From the NCBI GenBank assembly GCA_900540255.1, contig UQFE01000051.1, positions 1-12,535 on the forward strand: a stretch of 12,535 nucleotides of DNA. Direction: 5' to 3'. Below are positions 6,169-12,535 of this stretch, piece after piece. Each line of letters starts with the position of its first letter. Position 1 is the first letter of the stretch. The stretch is from an uncultured Clostridium sp. (GTDB taxonomy: Bacteria > Bacillota > Clostridia > Clostridiales > Clostridiaceae). The notes beneath the pieces were generated by a model. It did not search any database and was not told the origin of the DNA. It saw only the letters and a program-made list of their open reading frames with translations. Both the position numbers and the translations under genes were made by a program.

Positions 6169-6595
6169 TATCTAAAACCACCTTATCTAATCTGCTCCAA
6201 AATTCAATATTTTCTTTAAATAATTGATCATAATAATTGAATTTTTCATTATATTTATCATCTTTTATTATTATCATTTCACTATTTAAAGCTTCTATCT
6301 TAATTAGATTTTCTATATCTTCATCATTAATATCTATTAAATCTATACTTCTTTCTAAAAAATCTTCAAGTTCCAATGTCAAATTCAAATCTAAATTAGA
6401 TGATATTTTATTATCTCCTATAATTGCTATATCAATATCCGACTCTTCGTTAAATTCATCTTTAGTTAAGCTTCCAAAAATAATTACATTTCTTATATTA
6501 TGTTTTAAGAATATATCTTTAAACTCTTTACTTTTTACTAAAGTTAAAATCTCATCCTTAGAATTATTTCCGAATATATTTCTATTAAAACTCAA
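6161..6595 (-). CDS. MntA-like minimal nucleotidyltransferase antitoxin
   Basis: The protein has the polymerase-beta-type nucleotidyltransferase signature GSX10DXD. With numbering from the chosen start, G41, S42, D53 and D55 match, and a third acidic residue lies at D85 in RSIDLID. All catalytic positions are therefore present, consistent with AMP transfer onto the HEPN partner. The frame extends upstream to a TTG at 6616, but the GGAGGG site points to the TTG at 6595 (8-bp spacing), giving 144 residues. It is followed by the HEPN gene with an 8-bp overlap. An extended -10 box (TGTTATAAT) lies about 70 bp upstream. Binding of its own promoter is seen in some toxin-antitoxin systems, but no clear operator is visible. 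Confidence 0.83.
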   Translation of the reverse strand: MSFNRNIFGNNSKDEILTLVKSKEFKDIFLKHNIRNVIIFGSLTKDEFNEESDIDIAIIGDNKISSNLDLNLTLELEDFLERSIDLIDINDEDIENLIKIEALNSEMIIIKDDKYNEKFNYYDQLFKENIEFWSRLDKVVLDSE

Positions 6596-6664
6596 GTCAA
6601 CTTCCCTCCAAATCAATATTAATATAACATCCTCTTTTTTTGTTACATTTATTATTCACTACTA

Positions 6665-6673
6665 ATTATAACA
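6665..6673 (-). promoter_or_regulatory. extended -10 element for the mntA-hepT unit
   Basis: TGTTATAAT on the minus strand is a perfect TATAAT with the TGn extension. No convincing -35 lies 16-18 bp upstream, which extended -10 promoters do not strictly need. The leader would be about 60 nt. Confidence 0.5.
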
Positions 6674-6765
6674 CTTACATAATAGTTTTTCATTAATTTG
6701 ATAATATATTTATACAAGCATATTTTGTACCATTATATTAAAATTATTCATTAAATATACTGTAT

Positions 6766-7290
6766 TTAACGTTCCAACATATTAAATACCTTATTAATAG
6801 AAATACATTTAGCATATCTATCATTCCACATAAATTCATTATAATATTTATAACTTTGCTCTCCACTAAAAAAGTCATTATCAACAGTTGAGTTAGCATA
6901 GCTTGGTACAATCATATTAAGTCCATGTTCAAAACCACACTTTATGGTAGCATCTATACATTTATCAGTTTGAAGTCCAACAACAATTATATCCTTTTCA
7001 CCTTTTTCTCTTAAATATTCTAACAAACCAGTTCCTCTAAATGAACTATTTACATTTTTTACAAACACTTTTTCTTGTTCCATAGGCTTAAATTCTTCAT
7101 AAACTTCAAATCCATCTTTTCCTTTTGTTAAATCACTTTCTAATCCATCATCATGTATTACATATAATACTTCAATGTTATTTTTTCTTGATGTATTAAT
7201 TAATTCCCTAATATTTGTAACAAAATTTTCAAAATTATATAATTTACTATTTACTAATAATTTTTGTGTATCAACAACTAATAAAACCAT
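6766..7290 (-). CDS. isochorismatase-family cysteine hydrolase
   Basis: The 174-residue protein covers one isochorismatase-like domain. The catalytic triad is complete: D7 in LLVVDTQ, K78 in VFVKNVNSSF, and C111 in VVGLQTDKCIDAT. The normal cis-peptide region precedes the cysteine. Family members hydrolyse amides or similar bonds (nicotinamide, N-carbamoylsarcosine, isochorismate and many unknown substrates). Sequence does not settle the substrate here, and no NAD-salvage or siderophore gene is nearby. The ATG at 7290 follows GGAGGAG at good spacing. A separate promoter is likely (see 7361-7389). The gene ends in an AT-only dyad at 6751-6769 that is too weak to call a terminator. Confidence 0.88.
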   Translation of the reverse strand: MVLLVVDTQKLLVNSKLYNFENFVTNIRELINTSRKNNIEVLYVIHDDGLESDLTKGKDGFEVYEEFKPMEQEKVFVKNVNSSFRGTGLLEYLREKGEKDIIVVGLQTDKCIDATIKCGFEHGLNMIVPSYANSTVDNDFFSGEQSYKYYNEFMWNDRYAKCISINKVFNMLER

Positions 7291-7360
7291 TTATGTACTC
7301 CTCCATCACTTCATCAAATCCCCATTTATCTATGTATTATCAGAAAAATTATTAATTCAC

Positions 7361-7389
7361 ATTATAATACAATTGTTAATAAAATCCAA
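7361..7389 (-). promoter_or_regulatory. possible promoter of the cysteine hydrolase gene
   Basis: TATAAT (7366-7361, minus) lies 17 bp after TTGGAT (7389-7384). The -10 is perfect and the -35 matches only half the consensus. The leader would be about 65 nt. Confidence 0.45.
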
Positions 7390-7404
7390 ATGCTCAATAA
7401 CATT

Positions 7405-7650
7405 TTATAGGTTTCTTAACAATAGTGTAAGTATTGCAAGAATAATTATAATAAAACCAGTTAAAATTAATGAAATTGATTCTCTTTTCTTATTCTTGAG
7501 ATATGAGGAATATCCATTTAATATACTATATACTCCACCTATTAATACTGCCATTGACAGAGCAACATCAGAATCTATAATATTGAATAAACCTAACATT
7601 AATAAAATAATACTTACTATTGGCAATAATATCTTAATTCCTTTTTTCAT
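7405..7650 (-). CDS. small three-span membrane protein, DUF3953-like
   Basis: The 81-residue protein has three hydrophobic segments: about residues 5-24, 28-48 and 58-78. A positively charged loop (SYLKNKKRES) separates the second and third. Size and layout resemble the DUF3953 proteins of Bacillus and Clostridium, but short membrane proteins converge easily, so the family call is tentative. The start at 7650 has an AAAGGGGG site. A TATAAT at 7727-7732 (minus) may be its -10; no good -35 accompanies it. The neighbours are a cysteine hydrolase and a DUF2809 gene, each separated by more than 100 bp, so no operon is indicated. Function unknown. Confidence 0.65.
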   Translation of the reverse strand: MKKGIKILLPIVSIILLMLGLFNIIDSDVALSMAVLIGGVYSILNGYSSYLKNKKRESISLILTGFIIIILAILTLLLRNL

Positions 7651-7896
7651 GTAATCAATCCCCCTTTTAAATCTAAAACTTTATTTATGCATAATTTAAT
7701 ACAATTCTTCAATACTGTACACTTTTATTATACATAATTACTAATTATAATTCTGTAAAATTAGGGATATTGGAAAAATATTGTTTTATATCATTTTTAA
7801 CATTTTCTATCTATAATTAGATACAAAAGTTCTATATCTCTTCTTATAAATTGTCTATTAATCTAAAAGAATTACCTATATTTTTTTTATTTATTA

Positions 7897-8304
7897 TTAT
7901 CTTTCTACATTACTTATAACTTTAATATTAATTTTATTTATCATAATATCTATTATTGCCCCTACTATAATTCCAATTGTATAACATACTAGATCACTCC
8001 ATAAGAATCCAAAACCTAATATTAGCCCTCCTAAAGTTGTATTTCTTATAGCATCTATCCAAGCTGCATGATATAACTGACTTATTTCTATGCTATATGA
8101 TAAAATTATTGCCCAGGAAATAATAAATATTGTCGATTTTTTATTAAATATAAATGCAATAATTAAAAACACCATAAGTGCCCATAATATATCTCCTGAA
8201 TATAATTCTATTATTTTAGGTAAGTCATTTATTTTTCTTGATAATAATCCTAATATCATAACTATTATTGTTAATAGTAAATATAATAATCTATTTCTTC
8301 TCAA
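7897..8304 (-). CDS. DUF2809 membrane protein
   Basis: The 135-residue protein has about four membrane spans and the DUF2809 core: YSGDILWALMVFLIIAF, then SIEISQLYHAAWIDAIRNTT, then LGGLILGFGFLWSDLVCY. The polar SIEISQLY...WIDAIR stretch between spans is the family hallmark. Its role is unknown. The frame reaches a TTG at 8319, but the GGGGAGAGG site favours the TTG at 8304. It starts 21 bp after the stop of the helicase-nuclease gene on the same strand, so the two probably share a transcript. A triple stop (TAATAATAA) closes the gene, and no hairpin terminator follows. Confidence 0.85.
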   Translation of the reverse strand: MRRNRLLYLLLTIIVMILGLLSRKINDLPKIIELYSGDILWALMVFLIIAFIFNKKSTIFIISWAIILSYSIEISQLYHAAWIDAIRNTTLGGLILGFGFLWSDLVCYTIGIIVGAIIDIMINKINIKVISNVER

Positions 8305-8325
8305 GTAACCTCTCCCCAAATACCC

Positions 8326-11300
8326 TTAAATTATAATACTTTTATTAGCTTTATTAATCATACTTGCTGGAATTTCTTCATGAAGCTTCCATACAAAGCT
8401 AATAGGTTTATCACCACTATGACTTCTGTATTCACATGTACCTAAATAAGTAAATGGTGATGTAAGTCCATCTCTAGTTTTATATTCTCTAACAAAAAGA
8501 GCTATCTTATTACCAGTTTTTAAATGATTGATATATCTTTGTCCTGTTGTACTTTGTATTGATGTTTTACTTTGAGTTTGCCAGTGAAATAACTTTTCAT
8601 TAATTGCATAATCTTCATAGAGTGTAGATGGTGAAAAGTCTTTATCACTCTTATTTAATGTTATAAAGAATATATCAGTTTTCTTACCTTCAAAATACTT
8701 AACACCTTCTCTAAAAGCTGGCTTTTTCTCTTCATTAAAGTATCCAAAAGCAGCCATAATTACATCTGTTGTATAATCACAATGTAAATCTAAAGGACAA
8801 TCAAAGCCTAAATCAACTTTCTTATCTATAAATTCAATATGTTTATAATTATAGCTTAATATATCAGAAACTTCTTTCATCATAGTTTTATTAGTAAGTA
8901 ACTTATTAATTCCTTCATTTATAGATGTTAATCCTACTTTATTAGGTGCATCATTATAGAAAATATAATACACCATATTTAACATTAACTTTTCTTCATT
9001 ATTAAAATCAACTTCTGAAATATTATCATAGTTATTAATTATATTAATAATAAACTCTATGAATCTTCTTGAATTAATAAATAATAAATTATATAGCTTT
9101 TTAGTTATTATATCTTCATTTTCATCATAAAAATCTTCTTTTTCTTCTGCAAGTACACACATTCTTGAAAAGCTTCTGTCTTTAGACTTTCCATAAAAAT
9201 CTGTTAATGATAGATTATGATAATCTAAAAAGTTTTCTAAAGTTAATTCTAAGTCTGTATCACCTTTAAATGTTCTAAGCTTACTTATTAAATTTGTTTT
9301 TGTATTAGCTGCAGATTTTATATTTCTTAAAATATATTCTTTAGCTTCTTTTTCTAATTGAATATAACATCCCTTAGGTAAAGTTAAAAATCCATTTTCA
9401 ATATACTCTTTTACAGATTTATTACTTCTACCAATTAGTGATCTAAACTTTTCCTCAAAGTTATAATTTTTATGTGCTTGCCCAACATAATCAAGAACAG
9501 TTAAACATTCTTTTCCTTCACTAAGTCTTAATCCTCTTCCTAGCTGTTGTAAGAATACAGTTAAACTTTCTGTTGGTCTTAAAAATAAAATAGTATTAAC
9601 TTCTGGAATATCGACACCTTCATTATATATATCAACAACAAAAATAAACTTTATTTCTCCATTAACTAATCTTTCCTTAGCATTATTTCTATCCTCTTTT
9701 TTACTTTCATCTGTTAATGATAATGATGGAATTCCAGCTTCATTAAATCTTAAAGCCATAAATTTTGCATGTTCTTTACTTACACAGAATCCTAGCCCTA
9801 CTACTTCATTTATATCTGTAATATATTTATTTAAACTTGTAAGTATATTATTAACTCTTATATCATTACCTGTATAAACTTTATCTAATTCACTTATATT
9901 ATAGCCTTTTCTTTGCCATTTAAGCTTGGATAAATCTACTGAATCAGATACTGCAAAATATTGAAATGGACTTAATAACTTTCTATCTATTGCTTCTGGT
10001 AATCTTATTTCTCCTGATATTCTATCTTCAAAATATTTAAATATATCTTTATTATCATTTCTTTCAGGAGTTGCAGTTAATCCTAATAATACTTTAGGCT
10101 TATAATAACTTAATAATCTTTGATATGATGGTGCGGCTGCATGGTGGAATTCATCAACTATAATAAAATCATAGTAATCTTCTGATGTTATTTCACATAA
10201 GTCTTTGCTATTTAAACTTTGTATAGAAACAAATAAATGATCTAAGGTTTCTGGAGTTCTTCCTCCTACCATCAATTCACCAAAATTATTATTTTTTAAT
10301 ATTGCTCTAAAGGTATCTCTTGCTTGTTTTAATATTTCTTCACGATGAACTACAAATAATAACCTATTAGCCTTCCCCCTATTTTCTTTACAAAAATCTC
10401 TATAATCAAAGGCTGAAATTACGGTTTTACCTACACCAGTTGCAGCAATAACTAAGTTTCTATTTTTATTGAAAATCTTCCTTTCAACTTGTAATTTTTC
10501 TAATATTTCTTTTTGATAAGCATATGGTCTTATATCAAATGTAAAGTTTAAATCATTATTACTATCTTTTTGTTCTTTTCTTAAGGATATTTGTAATCTT
10601 CTTTTATCTTCTTCTGTTCCATTGTAAGAAACAAATTCAGAATCATTCCAATAGCTTTCAAAGGTAGCTTCAAACTTCTTTATAATATCAAAGGAATCTT
10701 GTTCTGTTATTTTTAAATTCCATTCTAATCCTGAAGTTAATGCAGCATTTGAAAGATTTGATGAACCTATATATGCAGTAGTAAAGCCTGTTTCTCTTTT
10801 AAACATATAAGCTTTTGCATGAAGTCTTGTTCTATCTGTATCATAAGAAATTTTAATTTCTGTATTAGGTAGTTTACTTAACTCTTCAATAGCCTTAACA
10901 TCTGTAGCTCCCATATATGAAGTAGTTATTATTCTTAATTTTTTATTATTGTTTATTGTTGCTTCCTTTAAGCTTTCAATAATACATCTTATTCCACTCC
11001 ACTTTACAAAGGAAACTAATAAATCTATAGAATCACAGGATAGTATTTCTTTATTTAATTCTCCTAACATGTTAGGCTCTTGTCCTGATCCTGTGAATAG
11101 TGAACTTTGTGATAATGGAGTTACTGGTCTTGTTGCTTTTTTGCTGTTTAATGCTCTTTTATTATTTACTTTTGAATATAAAGCTGTTAGCATTTCTCCA
11201 TTTTTATCTATTTCATATTTTTTAATGTCTTCTTCATTTGACACTTTGCTTAATATGTTAATTATGTCATTACATGCTTCTATTTGTTTTATTAGTTTTT

Positions 11301-11496
11301 CGCTATCTTCTTTTTCTTTATCTCTGATGTAGTTTAGGGATTTTCTTATTATTTGTGATATGTATTGTGAAAGGATTGCTTTTGCTTCTTCTTTATCTAT
11401 TTTATCTTTATCTATAATGAATTTTTCTTGTTCTAGGTTGTTTAGTTGTTGTTGTATTTCTTTGTTTATTATTTGTTCGTATAGACCTTCTTTCAA
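8326..11496 (-). CDS. PLD nuclease - SF2 helicase - DUF3427 protein, defence- or repair-like
   Basis: The protein has 1056 residues. After a helical N-terminus comes a phospholipase-D-type nuclease domain with HAK at 226-228 and GSSN at 244-247. The helicase core has Walker A (GVGKT, K357), a DEFH box (D448), GLTATPER and QQLGRGLR (R654). The last third (about 690-1056) fits DUF3427. The layout resembles ATP-driven restriction subunits: a nuclease fused to a DNA translocase. It could process or cut foreign DNA or act in repair, but no methylase or partner gene is adjacent, so the role is inferred. The usual aspartate of the HxKx4D motif is a lysine (K233), so catalysis may depend on other residues such as E258. 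The frame extends to an ATG at 11541, but GGAGGG lies 7 bp before the TTG at 11496, whose product begins KEGLYEQIINKEI, like other family members. Confidence 0.87.
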   Translation of the reverse strand: MKEGLYEQIINKEIQQQLNNLEQEKFIIDKDKIDKEEAKAILSQYISQIIRKSLNYIRDKEKEDSEKLIKQIEACNDIINILSKVSNEEDIKKYEIDKNGEMLTALYSKVNNKRALNSKKATRPVTPLSQSSLFTGSGQEPNMLGELNKEILSCDSIDLLVSFVKWSGIRCIIESLKEATINNNKKLRIITTSYMGATDVKAIEELSKLPNTEIKISYDTDRTRLHAKAYMFKRETGFTTAYIGSSNLSNAALTSGLEWNLKITEQDSFDIIKKFEATFESYWNDSEFVSYNGTEEDKRRLQISLRKEQKDSNNDLNFTFDIRPYAYQKEILEKLQVERKIFNKNRNLVIAATGVGKTVISAFDYRDFCKENRGKANRLLFVVHREEILKQARDTFRAILKNNNFGELMVGGRTPETLDHLFVSIQSLNSKDLCEITSEDYYDFIIVDEFHHAAAPSYQRLLSYYKPKVLLGLTATPERNDNKDIFKYFEDRISGEIRLPEAIDRKLLSPFQYFAVSDSVDLSKLKWQRKGYNISELDKVYTGNDIRVNNILTSLNKYITDINEVVGLGFCVSKEHAKFMALRFNEAGIPSLSLTDESKKEDRNNAKERLVNGEIKFIFVVDIYNEGVDIPEVNTILFLRPTESLTVFLQQLGRGLRLSEGKECLTVLDYVGQAHKNYNFEEKFRSLIGRSNKSVKEYIENGFLTLPKGCYIQLEKEAKEYILRNIKSAANTKTNLISKLRTFKGDTDLELTLENFLDYHNLSLTDFYGKSKDRSFSRMCVLAEEKEDFYDENEDIITKKLYNLLFINSRRFIEFIINIINNYDNISEVDFNNEEKLMLNMVYYIFYNDAPNKVGLTSINEGINKLLTNKTMMKEVSDILSYNYKHIEFIDKKVDLGFDCPLDLHCDYTTDVIMAAFGYFNEEKKPAFREGVKYFEGKKTDIFFITLNKSDKDFSPSTLYEDYAINEKLFHWQTQSKTSIQSTTGQRYINHLKTGNKIALFVREYKTRDGLTSPFTYLGTCEYRSHSGDKPISFVWKLHEEIPASMINKANKSIII

Positions 11497-11565
11497 TTTT
11501 GCTCCCTCCATTGTTAGTTGTTTATATTTTAATTTTATCATAGATGTCTATAAGATTTATATTTG

Positions 11566-11593
11566 AGTATAATAAAAAGCCACATTTCTGCAA
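11566..11593 (-). promoter_or_regulatory. possible promoter of the helicase-nuclease gene
   Basis: TATACT (11571-11566, minus) has a TTGCAG 16 bp upstream (11593-11588). The -10 is good and the -35 is weak. The -35 falls inside the dyad 11579-11632. Confidence 0.4.
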
Positions 11594-11632
11594 CTTTTAT
11601 TATATTATGCTATGGTGAAAGCAATACGTGGC
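11579..11632. terminator. GCCAC/GTGGC dyad with T-run, possible terminator or attenuator
   Basis: GCCAC (11579-11583) pairs with GTGGC (11628-11632), with a further TGC/GCA pairing inside and a long interior. On the minus strand the second arm is followed at once by TTTTTATT, as in an intrinsic terminator. It would end the truncated gene at 11654 or attenuate read-through into the helicase. The stem is short, so the call is weak. Confidence 0.35.
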
Positions 11633-11653
11633 CATTAAAATCATCTAAATCAT

Positions 11654-12487
11654 TTATTCAAAATATTTATAATATAATCTAGTTTGCTCTTCATTAGCAA
11701 ATCCATTATCAATATTATACTTTAACTTTTTATTCATAATCTCCCTAGCATTATCACGTATTATTTTTAAATAATTCTCATTTCTCATAACATTCATCCA
11801 ATTTAAATTATCTAATGCTATTTTTTCATAATCAAATTTACTTGAATTTATAATGAACTCTAATACATCATTATATTTAATATACTTTTCAAATTTAAAT
11901 ATATTTACGCCTTTATCCAATAAAAATAATACTATAACATTATCTAGCATACTTTCTAGTGGATCCAGAAAACTTGTAAAACCTTGATTGTTTATCCTAT
12001 CTGAGTCATATTTACTTAAATTATCAACTATTTTACTCTCTATTACTTCATTATATTCAATTACATTATCAAAAATAAAATTTATTATTGTATCTATATT
12101 AATATTATCTATATTACTTAATATATTATTTCTTATACTTTCCTTTTGTTCGTTAGAAATTAACTTACTTAATCCTGATATATATTTAATGTTATCTTCT
12201 CCTATTATCTTATCTATTTTATTCTTATATAAATTATATGAAAAAGGCTTAACACTACTTAAAAAACTAAATATAGTTCTTGTTTTACCCTCCCATTCTA
12301 ATTGAAGATATACCTTCTCTGTAAATAATTCATTAATAACTAATTCAAAAGAATTCTTATTTATTACTTTACTATTTCTATTAATAAAACAATTAAAATC
12401 TTCACTTATTTCAGCAAAAATATATGGATGTAAATTTTCATCTTTATTTATTAGTACGTCTTCTAATATTTCTACAACCCTTGTATT
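11654..12487 (-). pseudogene. 3' part of an unrecognised, probably helical protein, lacking its start
   Basis: On the minus strand, 277 codons are open from just after a TAA at 12488-12490 to the stop at 11654. No ATG, GTG or TTG with a ribosome site occurs in the first 170 codons; the first in-frame ATG, at 11950, would give only 98 residues and has no site. The long open frame and its amino-acid pattern (EISEDFNCFINRNSK, EWEGKTRTIFSFLSSVKPFS, DPLESMLDNVIVLFLLDKG) indicate real coding sequence, so the gene has lost its 5' end. The break lies near 12487-12496, where two TAA codons fall within three codons. The composition suggests alpha-helical repeats such as those C-terminal in large defence proteins, but I do not recognise the family. 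It lies directly upstream of the helicase gene. Confidence 0.65.
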
Positions 12488-12493
12488 TTATAC

Positions 12494-12532
12494 TTAACTT
12501 GTGTGCCAAATTTTCATTAAAAAGTCAGCCAT
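12494..12532 (-). other. 12-codon open stretch at the window edge, possible end of another element
   Basis: ATG GCT GAC onward encodes MADFLMKIWHTS and ends at a TAA (12494-12496). It runs off toward the window edge and may be the C-terminal tail of a gene, possibly a transposase, whose insertion truncated the frame at 11654-12487. The fragment is too short to identify. Confidence 0.2.
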
Positions 12533-12535
12533 CAA

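Noticed and set aside
6237..6665. Plus-strand open frame opposite the nucleotidyltransferase gene
   Set aside because: It is antisense to a gene with clear catalytic motifs. The serine/isoleucine-rich translation is what the reverse of AT-rich coding DNA gives.
6751..6769. TTAAATA/TATTTAA dyad at the end of the cysteine hydrolase gene
   Set aside because: The stem is made only of A-T pairs and is weak; such dyads arise by chance in DNA this AT-rich.
7175..7654. Plus-strand frame of about 159 codons
   Set aside because: It runs antisense across the hydrolase start, a promoter region and the DUF3953-like gene. No family resemblance and no ribosome site.
5743..11496. A single multi-gene defence system joining HepT/MntA, the hydrolase, the small membrane proteins and the helicase
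   Set aside because: The genes are separated by 100-250 bp spacers with their own promoter-like sites, except helicase-DUF2809. Nothing in the sequence ties them into one unit.
11988..12305. Plus-strand frame in the right-edge region
   Set aside because: The opposite strand carries a much longer open frame with convincing protein character.
1..12535. CRISPR array, tRNA, rRNA or phage attachment site
   Set aside because: No regularly spaced repeats, tRNA-like cloverleaf, conserved rRNA sequence or integrase with duplicated att core was seen.

Overview
The window is very AT-rich, with short Firmicute-style spacers, strong GGAGG-type ribosome binding sites, several TTG/GTG starts and intrinsic terminators. 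Gene content (BioY, DUF1284, an IS1595-type element, a DUF3427 helicase) fits a low-GC clostridium, probably Clostridium sensu lato. I cannot name the species from sequence alone. Apart from the two genes inside the insertion sequence, every gene lies on the minus strand.

Layout by coordinate. The left edge (32-172) holds a hairpin-rich stretch that looks like the 3' end of a lost gene plus a terminator. It is followed by a Nudix (MutT-like) hydrolase (195-584), a Uma2 nuclease gene broken by one in-frame TAA (628-1182), and a TerB-like gene broken by one frameshift (1389-1803). Next is a biotin-uptake operon, bioY plus a DUF1284 cysteine-rich protein (1897-2821), with a clear promoter and a BirA-type operator. 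An intact 1681-bp IS1595-family element (2927-4607) carries a membrane-protein passenger gene and is flanked by a perfect 8-bp target duplication. It sits exactly on the stop codon of an ADP-ribosylglycohydrolase gene (4607-5562), which is separately broken by a one-base deletion.

The right half looks like accessory or defence DNA. It has a MntA/HepT-type nucleotidyltransferase-HEPN toxin-antitoxin pair (5743-6595), an isochorismatase-like cysteine hydrolase (6766-7290), and a small DUF3953-like membrane protein (7405-7650). A DUF2809 membrane protein (7897-8304) lies just downstream of a large PLD nuclease-SF2 helicase-DUF3427 protein (8326-11496). At the right edge is a 277-codon open frame without a start (11654-12487), apparently the 3' part of a disrupted gene. 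The spacer 7651-7896 (246 bp) holds only AT-rich sequence with a -10-like TATAAT; no gene is visible there.

How it fits together: the biotin operon is a conventional repressor-controlled unit. The MntA/HepT pair and the helicase-nuclease are plausible protective functions, but nothing links them into one system. The clearest overall signal is decay and mobility: three genes within about 5 kb each carry a single inactivating lesion, at least one IS is inserted, and both window edges hold gene fragments. I found no CRISPR array, tRNA or rRNA, and no convincing wholly new multi-gene system.
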